64,000 nucleotides of DNA from Paracoccus stylophorae (GTDB lineage Bacteria > Pseudomonadota > Alphaproteobacteria > Rhodobacterales > Rhodobacteraceae). The notes under the pieces were generated by a model. That model made no database searches, was not told where the DNA came from, and saw only the letters and a program-made list of their open reading frames with translations. Where the stretch lies: contig NZ_CP067134.1 of the NCBI RefSeq assembly GCF_028553765.1, forward strand, positions 1,407,001-1,471,000, read 5' to 3'. This document shows, piece after piece, positions 1-8,379 of the stretch. Both the position numbers and the translations under genes were made by a program. The stretch's first letter is position 1. Each line of letters begins with the position of its first letter.

Positions 1-2
1 TC

Positions 3-725
3 ATCCAGGCGGTGGGGCGCGGCCTGCGCCGTGTCGATCCCGCGCGTTTCCCGGGCGTCGTGAAGACCGACTGCATCGTGCTCGATTTCGCGGGCGCCGC
101 GCTCCGGCACGGGTCGCTCGAACAGGAGATCGACCTCGACGAGGACGATCCCGAGCCCGGCCAGGCCCCGTGGAAACTCTGCCCGACCTGCGAGGCGGAA
201 CTGCCGCTCGGCGCCTCGGTCTGCGATTTCTGCGGACATGTCTTCACGCGCGAGCGTGGCGAGGCCCGGCTGCTCACCGCCTTCGACATGATGGAGATCG
301 ACCTGCTGGAACGGTCGCCATTCGCCTGGTGCGACCTGCATGGCGACGGCCAGGCGATGATGGCGAGCGGGTTCAATGGCTGGGCCGGCGTGTTCCACGA
401 CGGCACGCTCTGGCATGCCCTCGGACAACCGAGGAGCAAACCGATCCGACCGCTCGCCATCGGCACCCGGGTGCAGGCGCTCGCCGCCGCCGACGACTTC
501 CTGCGCGCCACTGAGACCGGCACCGCCTCGATCAAGAGCCGCCGCTGGCTGAACGATCCTGCCACGATGAAACAGATGGCGCTGCTGCAGCGCGCGGGGC
601 ACGAGGCGGACGGGCTGGATTTCAGCCTGTCGAAATACGCCGCCAACTGTCATCTGAACTTCCGCTGGAACCGTGGGGCGATCACCGCCGCGGTTCTGGG
701 CCGGGCGGAGCGGTCGGCCGCATGA
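3..725 (+). CDS. C-terminal part of a superfamily II DEAD/DEAH helicase (5' end outside the window)
   Basis: The reading frame is open to the left edge, so the gene begins upstream. The first visible residues, IQAVGRGLR, match helicase motif VI (QxxGRxxR), which carries the arginine finger for ATP hydrolysis. About 50 residues later a four-cysteine zinc ribbon follows (CPTCEAE, then CDFCGH). The rest is a roughly 150-residue C-terminal domain I do not recognise. The product is probably a DNA helicase of a phage or integrative element. Its stop overlaps the next start (ATGA), which opens a run of four coupled genes ending with the recombinase. Family is fairly sure; the exact role is inferred. 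Confidence 0.75.
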   Translation: MQAVGRGLRRVDPARFPGVVKTDCIVLDFAGAALRHGSLEQEIDLDEDDPEPGQAPWKLCPTCEAELPLGASVCDFCGHVFTRERGEARLLTAFDMMEIDLLERSPFAWCDLHGDGQAMMASGFNGWAGVFHDGTLWHALGQPRSKPIRPLAIGTRVQALAAADDFLRATETGTASIKSRRWLNDPATMKQMALLQRAGHEADGLDFSLSKYAANCHLNFRWNRGAITAAVLGRAERSAA

Positions 726-925
726 AACGCCCCAATCCGCTGCCGCCCGACCTGATGACGCCCGCCGAGCGCCGCACCGAGCTGTGCGGCCTGCTGGCAC
801 TGGGGCTGGTCCGGCTGCGGATGCGGGAGGCGGGCGAAGTATCTGACGATACAGGAGAAAGTTGCCTACACTATCCACCCGACCAATGCCGTCATGCAAC
901 TCCAACGCACCGGAGAACCGCATGA
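722..925 (+). CDS. Small protein of a recombinase-associated gene chain
   Basis: This 67-residue protein has no domain I can name. Its N-terminal half is amphipathic and probably helical (LMTPAERRTELCGLLALGL); the rest is polar. It overlaps the helicase stop by ATGA and its own TGA overlaps the next ATG in the same way, so it sits in a tightly coupled series. That coupling and the helicase - small protein - DUF2924 - recombinase order are the main reasons to accept it as real. Function unknown; it may assist the recombinase or helicase. Confidence 0.6.
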   Translation: MKRPNPLPPDLMTPAERRTELCGLLALGLVRLRMREAGEVSDDTGESCLHYPPDQCRHATPTHRRTA

Positions 926-1377
926 CGACCCACGATCCCATCCCCGCGCGCCTGGCCGCGCTGAAATCCACCCCGACGCCCGAGCTGAAAGCGCAGTGGC
1001 GCGATCTGTTCGACAGCGAGCCGCCGCCGTTCAATCGCCGCTACCTTGAATCCCGTCTGGCCTACCGCATTCAGGAACTGGCCTATGGCGGGCTGAAGCC
1101 GGAGACGATCCGGCGGCTGGAGCGGCTGGGCGAGGAACTGGATGGCGGCGACCGGGCGAAGCGCAGCATCCGCGCCGACCGCGACCGCCCTATCACCGGC
1201 ACGCGCCTCCTGCGTGAATGGCAGGGCGTCGAGCAGGTGGTCACCGTCACCGCCGACGGCTTCGAGTGGCAGGGGCGGCCCTACAAGTCGCTGTCCGCCA
1301 TCGCGCGAGCCATCACCGGCACGCGCTGGAACGGCTGGGTCTTCTTCGGACTCAGGAACTACAGGGGGAGGAGATGA
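922..1377 (+). CDS. DUF2924 family protein
   Basis: A 151-residue protein. The ATG at 922 is chosen because it overlaps the previous stop (ATGA), and the conserved part starts soon after it. The C-terminal half has the DUF2924 pattern: a basic stretch with GTRLLREWQG, then a small beta module with the FEWQGRPYKSLSAIA and ITGTRWNGWVFFGL segments. Such modules resemble DNA-binding folds and are regularly found directly before serine recombinases in alphaproteobacterial mobile elements. Here the stop again overlaps the recombinase start. It may be an accessory or directionality protein for recombination, which is inference only. Confidence 0.8.
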   Translation: MTTHDPIPARLAALKSTPTPELKAQWRDLFDSEPPPFNRRYLESRLAYRIQELAYGGLKPETIRRLERLGEELDGGDRAKRSIRADRDRPITGTRLLREWQGVEQVVTVTADGFEWQGRPYKSLSAIARAITGTRWNGWVFFGLRNYRGRR

Positions 1378-2699
1378 CGAAGCCGCCCGAAAAGTCCAAG
1401 GTCGTCCGCAAGCTGCGGTGTGCCGTCTACACCCGGAAGTCCTCCGAGGAAGGGCTGGAGCAGGAGTTCAACTCGCTCCACGCCCAACGCGAGGCCTGCG
1501 AAGCCTATATCGCCAGCCAGCGGTCCGAGGGCTGGGTTCTTGTCCGCGATCAATATGACGACGGCGGCATCTCGGGCGGCACGTTGGAGCGCCCCGGCCT
1601 GAAGCGGTTGCTGGAGGATATCGAGGACGGGCTGGTCGACGTGGTCGTGGTCTACAAGATCGACCGCCTCAGCCGCTCGCTCGCCGACTTCGCCAAGTTG
1701 GTCGAGGTCTTCGACCGGAACGGCGTGACGTTTGTTTCCGTGACCCAGTCCTTCAACACGACCACGTCGATGGGGCGGCTGACGCTGAACATCCTGCTGT
1801 CCTTCGCCCAGTTCGAGCGCGAGGTGACGGCCGAGCGCATCCGCGACAAGGTCGCCGCGAGCCGGAAGAAGGGTATGTGGATGGGGGGCGTGCCGCCCTA
1901 CGGCTACCGGGTGGAAAACCGCAAACTGCTGGTGGACGAGGAAGCCGCCGCGCACGTCCGCTGGATCTTTGCCCACTTCCTCGAGATCGGGTCGGGCACG
2001 GAGCTGGCGAGAGAGATCACGAAACGCGGCATCCGAACGCCGCGCGGCAACCGGATCGACAAGAAATACATCTACCGGATGCTGAGCAACCGCGCCTACA
2101 TCGGCGAGGCGGTGCACAAGGGCGACAGCTACCCCGGCGAGCACGACGCCATCATCGACAGCGAGACATGGGACCGTGTCCACGCCATCCTGCAGGAGAG
2201 CCCGCGCAAGCGCGCCGCGCGGACCCGCGCCGAGACGCCCGCGCTGCTGAAGGGGCTGCTGTTCGGGCCCGATGGCGCGGCCTTCTCGCCAACGCACACC
2301 CGCAAGGGCGACAGGCTTTACCGCTACTACGTCAGCCAGACCGTGCTGAAGCACGGGGCCGGATCATGCCCGGTCGGTCGCGTGCCGGCGGGGGAGATCG
2401 AGGCCGCGGTCATCGACCAACTCCGTGTCGTGTTCCGACAGCCAGAGATTGTTGCGGGGACTTGGAAGGCGGCGCGTGCCCACGCCGACGGCGTCTCCGA
2501 GGCCGACGCACGCGCGGCATTGCAGCAGCTCGACCCGCTGTGGGACGAACTCTTCCCTGCCGAGCAGGCACGCATCGTGACATTGCTGGTCGAGCGTGTC
2601 GACATCGGCACAGGCGGGTTAAACGTCCGGCTCCGGATTGACGGCCTCGGAGGGCTCGCGCGCGAGATGCTATCTGGCAGCATCGGAGCAGCGGCATGA
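1374..2699 (+). CDS. Large serine recombinase / site-specific integrase
   Basis: A 441-residue protein. The ATG at 1374 is used rather than the upstream in-frame start because it overlaps the DUF2924 stop (ATGA) and is preceded by GGGGGAGGAG. The N-terminal resolvase catalytic domain (about 14-165) contains YTRKS, whose serine (about residue 23) is the expected nucleophile, and YKIDRLSRS with catalytic arginines. A Recombinase domain (about 190-290, GVPPYGYRV onwards) follows, then a C-terminal region. The paired-cysteine zinc ribbon of many large serine integrases is absent; instead there is LLFGPDGAAFSPTHTRKG, as in related element-borne recombinases. It probably mobilised the element at the left edge. 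Confidence 0.9.
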   Translation: MTKPPEKSKVVRKLRCAVYTRKSSEEGLEQEFNSLHAQREACEAYIASQRSEGWVLVRDQYDDGGISGGTLERPGLKRLLEDIEDGLVDVVVVYKIDRLSRSLADFAKLVEVFDRNGVTFVSVTQSFNTTTSMGRLTLNILLSFAQFEREVTAERIRDKVAASRKKGMWMGGVPPYGYRVENRKLLVDEEAAAHVRWIFAHFLEIGSGTELAREITKRGIRTPRGNRIDKKYIYRMLSNRAYIGEAVHKGDSYPGEHDAIIDSETWDRVHAILQESPRKRAARTRAETPALLKGLLFGPDGAAFSPTHTRKGDRLYRYYVSQTVLKHGAGSCPVGRVPAGEIEAAVIDQLRVVFRQPEIVAGTWKAARAHADGVSEADARAALQQLDPLWDELFPAEQARIVTLLVERVDIGTGGLNVRLRIDGLGGLAREMLSGSIGAAA

Positions 2700-3091
2700 C
2701 CCGCGCGACGGCGGTCCCCGAGACGGTGACAATCCACGTGCCATTCCGCATCGTGAAGCGCGGCGGGCGCAAGGAGATGCAGCGACCCTCAGACACCCAA
2801 GCGCGCGGGCGGCCGGACGATACGCTCATCAAGGCGCTTGCGCGCGCGTTCCGCTGGAAAAGCATGCTCGACAACGGTGACTTTGCCACGGTAGCCGACC
2901 TCGCCGCACAGGAAGGCATTGCTGTCTCCTACCTCACGCGCGTGCTTCGGCTGACGCAGCTTGCACCCGATCTCGTCGAGGCGATACTCGACGCACGGCA
3001 TCCACCGGGCCTGACGCTTCAGTCGCTGCGAGTGCAGATCCCTGATGACTGGTCGAGGCAGCGCGAGTCCTTGCTGCCAGGGACGGAATAA
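2696..3091 (+). CDS. Small HTH-like protein coupled to the recombinase
   Basis: A 131-residue protein starting in an ATGA overlap with the recombinase stop. Residues about 45-110 read like a helix-turn-helix of the ParB/KorB kind: LIKALARAFRWKSMLDNG, then VADLAAQEGIAVSYLTRVLR, then LAPDLVEAILD. Proteins of this sort often follow such recombinases, and the final PPGLTLQSLR resembles their shared ending. It probably binds DNA and acts with the recombinase. No known name; role inferred from context and the HTH pattern. Confidence 0.7.
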   Translation: MTRATAVPETVTIHVPFRIVKRGGRKEMQRPSDTQARGRPDDTLIKALARAFRWKSMLDNGDFATVADLAAQEGIAVSYLTRVLRLTQLAPDLVEAILDARHPPGLTLQSLRVQIPDDWSRQRESLLPGTE

Positions 3092-3248
3092 GGCTTGCGG
3101 CATCAGTCGGCCACGCTGTAGCTTCTCCGAGCCGTTGTCAGGCGAAAGAGCTGCCAAACCAAAGAATTGCGCGTTGATCTGAGCCGAGTTCTTTGACAAG
3201 CCGTTTGCTGCGCGATGGCATGTCGAAACCGGGCGAAGTAGATTGCGC

Positions 3249-5627
3249 ATGAACGAAGCCGATACCTGCAGAAAGTTCGTCGTCCCGAAACTGCAGGAAG
3301 CAGGCTGGGATGATCGCCCGCACGCGATAAACGAGCAGAGAACTTTCACCGACGGCCGGGTCGTGTTTGTCGGTGGCAAGGCTCGCCGCGGAAAACAGAA
3401 GCGTTCAGACTATCTTCTCCGATATAATCCGGATTTCCCGATCGCCGTCGTTGAGGCCAAATCCCGCTACCGGCACGCCGCGGAGGGGCTCCAACAAGCC
3501 AAGGAATATGCGGAAATACTTGGTCTTCAATTCGCGTATTCGACCAACGGGATCGAGATCGTCGAGTTTGACTACACGACCGGCATCGAGCGAACCATTG
3601 CTGATTTCCCAGCGCCTGATGACCTCTGGGCTCGGCTCCGCCGTGCCGAGGGCATTGTCGACGACCAGGTGGCCGAACGGCTGCTGACGCCCACCTTTCC
3701 AGACCGAGCCAAACCGCTTCGCTACTATCAGGAGATCGCCGTGAACCGCGCCGTACAGGCGGCGCTTCAGGGCAGGAAGCGGGCATTGCTCACACTGTGC
3801 ACCGGAGCGGGCAAGACTGCCGTCGCCTTCCAGATCTGCTGGAAGCTGTGGTCGGCACGCTGGAATTCCAAAGGGGTGAACCGGAACCCGAAGATCCTGT
3901 TTCTCGCTGATCGCAACGTCCTGGTCGACGATCCGATGGCAAAGGATTTCGGCCCGTTTGGCGACGCCCGTCACAAGGTAGCTGGCGGCGTGGCGGTCAA
4001 GAGCCGCGACATGTATTTCGCGATCTACCAGTCCATCGCGCGTGACGAGAACCGTCCCGGCCTCTACCGAGAGTATGCGCGCGACTTCTTCGATCTCATC
4101 ATCATTGACGAATGCCATCGCGGCAGTGCGCGCGACGACAGCAACTGGCGGGAAATTCTCGAGTGGTTCGAGCCCGCAACGCAGATCGGGATGACAGCGA
4201 CGCCGCGGCGAGAGGACAACGTCGACACCTACAACTATTTCGGCGATCCGCTCTATGAGTACAGCCTCGCGCAGGGCATCGCTGACGGCTTCCTGGCCCC
4301 GTATCGCGTCCATCGCGTCATATCGGACTACGACGCTGCCGGCTGGCGTCCAACGCGGGGTGAACTTGATCGCTATGGTCGCGAGATCCCCGACGCCGAA
4401 TACTCGACGCGGGACTTCGAGCGGGTCGTGGCGCTGCGTGCACGAACGCAGGCCATTGCGAGACATCTGGCGGGCTTTATGGCCGAGACCGACCGCTTCG
4501 CCAAGACCATCGTCTTCTGCGTCGACCAGGAACACGCGCTCGAGATGCGGCAGGCGCTCGCCGCCCTGAACACCGATCTCGTGAAGGACCATCCCGACTA
4601 CGTCTGCCGTGTGACGTCCGACGAAGGCGATGTGGGAAGCGCGCACAGGGCGAAGTTTCAGGACGTCGAGACCCAGACGCCGGTCATTCTCACCACGTCG
4701 CAGCTTCTCACGACCGGAGTGGACGCCCCGACCTGCAAGAATGTCGTGCTCGCGCGGGTCGTGGGCTCGATGCCCGAGTTCAAGCAGATCATCGGACGGG
4801 GCACCCGCCTCAGGCCCGACTACGGCAAGCTCGCCTTCAACATCATCGACTACACCGGAACCGCGACGCGCATGTTCGCCGATCCCGCCTTTGACGGCAA
4901 TCCCGTCCGCGAGGACGAAGCAGTCATCAATGCCGACGGCGACATCGTGGAAGAGCGCGAGATCGAAGACGTGGCGCCGGATCCGGACGATCTTCCTGAA
5001 GGACCCGATATCCCGGATGGACCCGTCGAGTTGGGGGACGAAGGCGAGAACGGGCCCCGCAAGTTCTATGTCGACGGCGGCGAGGTAGCGATTGTCCGGC
5101 ACCTCGTGTACGAACTCGATTCCGATGGGCGGCAGCTCGCCTGCCGCCAGCTTACCGATTACACCGGCGACAAGGTTCGCACGCTCTATCCCAATGCGTC
5201 GGAACTGCGCACGGACTGGCTTGACCCCGAACGCCGGGCGGAAATCGTCGAGCGGCTCGAGGAGAAGGGCATCGACCTAGACTCATTGGCTGATGCAGTC
5301 GGAAAGCCGGAGGCCGATCCGTTCGATCTCCTTTGCCATCTGGCATATAACGCGCCGCTGCGAACCCGGCGCGAGCGCGCAGACCGTCTGCTGAGAGAGC
5401 AGGACGAGTTTCTGGACCGCTTCGGGCCGGATGCCCGCGAGGTCTTGGATGCCGTGCTTGAAAAGTATGCCGAACATGGCAGTGCCCAGTTCAAGCTACC
5501 CGACATCCTCGAAGTGCCCCCGTTCAACGAGTGGGGCAACGTCATCGAAATCGCCGCCCGCTTCGGCGGGGGCAAGGAGCTGCGCAGCGCCGTCACCGAG
5601 CTGCAGCGTCTGCTCTACACCGCTTGA
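3249..5627 (+). CDS. hsdR: Type I restriction enzyme, motor/nuclease subunit HsdR (EcoEI type)
   Basis: A 792-residue ATP-dependent DNA translocase and endonuclease, the cutting subunit of the Type I complex. The N-terminal PD-(D/E)xK nuclease is visible as NPDFPIAVVEAKSRY (about 60). Helicase motifs follow: Walker A CTGAGKT (about 183), Walker B IIIDECH (about 287), MTATP (about 314) and motif VI QIIGRGTRLRPD (about 512). The C-terminal part (about 700-790) resembles the EcoEI R C-terminal domain. The ATG at 3249 is preferred over the TTG two codons upstream; neither has a strong ribosome-binding site. hsdM begins 17 bases after the stop. All key motifs look intact, so the gene should be functional. 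Confidence 0.93.
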   Translation: MNEADTCRKFVVPKLQEAGWDDRPHAINEQRTFTDGRVVFVGGKARRGKQKRSDYLLRYNPDFPIAVVEAKSRYRHAAEGLQQAKEYAEILGLQFAYSTNGIEIVEFDYTTGIERTIADFPAPDDLWARLRRAEGIVDDQVAERLLTPTFPDRAKPLRYYQEIAVNRAVQAALQGRKRALLTLCTGAGKTAVAFQICWKLWSARWNSKGVNRNPKILFLADRNVLVDDPMAKDFGPFGDARHKVAGGVAVKSRDMYFAIYQSIARDENRPGLYREYARDFFDLIIIDECHRGSARDDSNWREILEWFEPATQIGMTATPRREDNVDTYNYFGDPLYEYSLAQGIADGFLAPYRVHRVISDYDAAGWRPTRGELDRYGREIPDAEYSTRDFERVVALRARTQAIARHLAGFMAETDRFAKTIVFCVDQEHALEMRQALAALNTDLVKDHPDYVCRVTSDEGDVGSAHRAKFQDVETQTPVILTTSQLLTTGVDAPTCKNVVLARVVGSMPEFKQIIGRGTRLRPDYGKLAFNIIDYTGTATRMFADPAFDGNPVREDEAVINADGDIVEEREIEDVAPDPDDLPEGPDIPDGPVELGDEGENGPRKFYVDGGEVAIVRHLVYELDSDGRQLACRQLTDYTGDKVRTLYPNASELRTDWLDPERRAEIVERLEEKGIDLDSLADAVGKPEADPFDLLCHLAYNAPLRTRRERADRLLREQDEFLDRFGPDAREVLDAVLEKYAEHGSAQFKLPDILEVPPFNEWGNVIEIAARFGGGKELRSAVTELQRLLYTA

Positions 5628-5644
5628 ATTGAAGGAGATCCAAC

Positions 5645-7210
5645 TTGGCCAAAACCGCCCGTAAGAAGGCTGAGCCGAAGCAACTGACCACTGCCCAGCG
5701 TCTCGACAGCATCATCAAGTCCGCCCGCAAGATCATGCGGAAGGACAAGGGGCTGAACGGCGACCTCGATCGGTTGCCGATGCTCACCTGGATCATGTTC
5801 CTGAAGTTCCTCGACGACATGGAGCGGATCGAGGAGGGACGCGCGGAGCTCGCAGGCAAGGACTATCGCCCGATCATCGAGGCTCCTTATCGCTGGCGCG
5901 ACTGGGCTGCGGATGCGGATGGCATCACAGGCCCGGACCTCCTGTCGTTTCTCGTTTCCGAGATGACGGAGCGTCCGGACGGCACCCGCGGCCCGGGACT
6001 CTTCGCCTATCTCCGAGGCTTGCGCGGCGACAATGGGCGGCGAGAGCGGCGCGACGTGATCGCCACGGTCTTCCAGGGCTTCGCCAACCGCATGGAAAGC
6101 GGCTACCTGCTGCGCGACGTGGTCAACCTGATCGACGGCATCCATTTCGACTCTTCGGAGGAAGTCCATACCCTTGGCCGCCTCTACGAGACGCTGCTGC
6201 GAGAGATGCGCGACGCGGCGGGGGACTCGGGCGAGTTCTACACGCCCCGCCCGGTCGTGCGGTTCATGGTTGAGGTGACCGATCCCAAACTGGGCGAGAC
6301 CATCCTCGACCCGGCATGCGGAACCGGGGGATTTCTGACCGAGGCCTTCCAGCATCTCGAGCGCCAGGCAGACACGGTCGAGAAGCGGCGCATCCTGCAG
6401 GAAGACAGCTTCTTCGGTGGCGAGGCCAAGTCGCTGCCGTTCCTGCTGTCCCAGCTCAACCTCCTGCTGCACGGCCTGCACGCCCCGCGCATCGACCCCG
6501 GCAACGCCCTTCGTTTCCGCCTGGCCGAGATCGGCGAGGATCAGCGGGTCAATGTCATCCTGACCAATCCGCCATTCGGCGGCGAGGAGGAGGCAGGCAT
6601 CCTCAACAACTTCCCCGAGGACCGGCGCACGGCCGAAACGGCGCTGCTGTTCCTGCAACTGATCATGCGGCGGCTGAAGCGGGCCGGGCGCGGGCGGGCC
6701 GCGGTCGTCGTTCCGCATGGCACGCTGTTCGGCGATGGCATCTCGGCGCGGATCAAGGCGGATCTGCTCGAGAAGTTCAACCTGCACACGGTGGTCCGGC
6801 TGCGTGAGGGGGTGTTCGCGCCCTATACGGACATCCCGGCCAACCTGATCTTCTTCGACACGACCGGACCGACGAAGGACATCTGGTACTACGAGATGCC
6901 GCTGCCTGAGGGCCGCAAGAAGTACTCGAAAACTGCGCCCATGGCCTATGAGGAGTTTGCGGACTGCCTCGCCTGGTGGAAGAAGCGCGAGCCGAACGAG
7001 CGCGCCTGGAAGGTCTCGGCCGCTGACCTGGTCCAGCGAGATGCGCAGGATCGCATTGTCGCCTGCAATCTGGACATCAAGAACCCGCATTCCGCAGAGG
7101 TCGTAGATCACCGTGCGCCGGCGGAGATCGCGGATGCGATCATCGCACAGGAGCAGCGGATCATCGAAATTATGGACGAGATCAAGGCCGTGCTAGCGGA
7201 GCGAGTGTGA
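5645..7210 (+). CDS. hsdM: Type I restriction-modification DNA methyltransferase subunit HsdM
   Basis: A 521-residue N6-adenine DNA methyltransferase, which modifies the site read by HsdS. The start is TTG, with a strong AAGGAG about 7 bases upstream and no better ATG in range. There is an HsdM N-terminal helical domain (about 20-150), then the SAM-binding motif DPACGTGGF (about 221) and the catalytic motif IV NPPFGG (about 307). The stop overlaps the start of hsdS (GTGATG), so translation of M and S is probably coupled, which suits their M2S1 stoichiometry. Confidence 0.95.
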   Translation: MAKTARKKAEPKQLTTAQRLDSIIKSARKIMRKDKGLNGDLDRLPMLTWIMFLKFLDDMERIEEGRAELAGKDYRPIIEAPYRWRDWAADADGITGPDLLSFLVSEMTERPDGTRGPGLFAYLRGLRGDNGRRERRDVIATVFQGFANRMESGYLLRDVVNLIDGIHFDSSEEVHTLGRLYETLLREMRDAAGDSGEFYTPRPVVRFMVEVTDPKLGETILDPACGTGGFLTEAFQHLERQADTVEKRRILQEDSFFGGEAKSLPFLLSQLNLLLHGLHAPRIDPGNALRFRLAEIGEDQRVNVILTNPPFGGEEEAGILNNFPEDRRTAETALLFLQLIMRRLKRAGRGRAAVVVPHGTLFGDGISARIKADLLEKFNLHTVVRLREGVFAPYTDIPANLIFFDTTGPTKDIWYYEMPLPEGRKKYSKTAPMAYEEFADCLAWWKKREPNERAWKVSAADLVQRDAQDRIVACNLDIKNPHSAEVVDHRAPAEIADAIIAQEQRIIEIMDEIKAVLAERV

Positions 7211-8367
7211 TGCGCGACAAGAGTGTTCCGCTGTCCGAAGTTCTGCGGCTTGATATAGATGCAGTCGATATTGATGCGACAACAACTTACGAAATGTCTG
7301 GCGTCTACGGCTTTGGGCGAGGGCTTTTCCATCGTGAGCCGCTGCGCGGATCGGAGACAACCTACAAGCGTTTTCACCAGCTTTCGGTCGGGCAGGTCGT
7401 CTTAAGCCAGCTCAAGGGCTGGGAAGGTGCGATCGCCGTCGTTGACCCAGAAAATTCTGGACGCTTTCTCTCGACCCAGTTCCCCACATTCCGGTGCGAC
7501 GAGGAACGGGCAATTATCGCCTATGTGGGATGGTTCCTTAAGTACGCTCCCAATTGGCATGCACTACGTCGGAAGTCTCGCGGTATGGGCGCGCGCCGCG
7601 ACACTATTTCTCCAGAAAAGTTCCTGTCGCTAGAGATCCCGCTGCCGTCCCTCGACGATCAGCGCCGCATCGTCGAAAAGCTCGACAGGGTCGCGGCACT
7701 GGTGGACGAACGCCGCAACGCCATCGAGGAGGCCGAGCGCGAAACGCAGGCGCTGCTGCTGAAAGCCTTCCAGCGCGCCATCGATGGCGCCCCCCTGCGC
7801 CCCATGGCCGAGGTCGCGCCGCTGGTGCGCAGGCCGGTCGAGATCGATCTTGACGCGAGCTATCCCGAGCTCGGCGTCCGTTCGTTCGGCCGCGGTACTT
7901 TTCACAAGCCCGATCTGCTGGGCGCGGACCTGAGCTGGCAAAAGCTCTTCCTTGTTCAGCAAGGCGACCTCGTGTTCAGCAACATCAAGGCTTGGGAGGG
8001 GGCGTTCGCGGTGGCTGGCCCCGACGACCATGGGCGGGTCGGCTCGCACCGCTACCTGACATGCGTTCCCACTCAGGGGCTCGCGACAGCCGATTTCATC
8101 TGGTTCTACCTCCAGACCTCTGAAGGTCTCGGTAAGGTCCAATCCGCATCGCCTGGAAGTGCCGACAGAAACCGCACTCTGGGGCAAGGAGCGCTGGAGG
8201 CGATCACTGTCCCGACGCCACCGATCGGCCGCCAGCAATGGTTCGACCGTCTTCATGCGAAGGCGCACGAAGCCCGCACCATCCGCGCCAACACCGCGCA
8301 GGATGTGGAGGCCCTGATCCCGGCCATGCTGCACGAGACATTTGGGAGGCAGCATCAGGCGGCGTGA
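7210..8367 (+). CDS. hsdS: Type I restriction-modification specificity subunit HsdS
   Basis: About 385 residues with the usual two target-recognition domains (TRDs) and two helical spacers. TRD1 is about 20-145; the central spacer is about 150-190 (QRRIVEKLDRVAALVDERR); TRD2 is about 210-345; a short helical end follows. The two TRDs resemble each other: GVYGFGRGLFH with LKGWEGAIAV, and GVRSFGRGTFH with IKAWEGAFAV. Translation may start at GTG 7207, overlapping the hsdM stop, or ATG 7210. The first half is much richer in A and T than the spacer, a mark of TRD exchange. The gene ends 12 bases from the stop of the opposing tcmP. Confidence 0.92.
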   Translation: MRDKSVPLSEVLRLDIDAVDIDATTTYEMSGVYGFGRGLFHREPLRGSETTYKRFHQLSVGQVVLSQLKGWEGAIAVVDPENSGRFLSTQFPTFRCDEERAIIAYVGWFLKYAPNWHALRRKSRGMGARRDTISPEKFLSLEIPLPSLDDQRRIVEKLDRVAALVDERRNAIEEAERETQALLLKAFQRAIDGAPLRPMAEVAPLVRRPVEIDLDASYPELGVRSFGRGTFHKPDLLGADLSWQKLFLVQQGDLVFSNIKAWEGAFAVAGPDDHGRVGSHRYLTCVPTQGLATADFIWFYLQTSEGLGKVQSASPGSADRNRTLGQGALEAITVPTPPIGRQQWFDRLHAKAHEARTIRANTAQDVEALIPAMLHETFGRQHQAA

Positions 8368-8379
8368 AAATCAGCCGGC

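Noticed and set aside
1218..1373. Upstream extension of the recombinase gene
   Set aside because: The extra residues overlap the DUF2924 gene in another frame and lack homology; ATG 1374 fits the coupled ATGA pattern and has a ribosome site.
1359..2354. 331-codon open frame on the minus strand inside the serine recombinase gene
   Set aside because: It lies fully opposite a clear catalytic protein, has the Arg/Ala-rich make-up of a GC-rich shadow frame, and lacks a ribosome site or recognisable domain.
3405..5102. 565-codon open frame on the minus strand across hsdR
   Set aside because: hsdR has all expected motifs in the plus frame; the opposite frame shows no family and exists because of high third-position GC.
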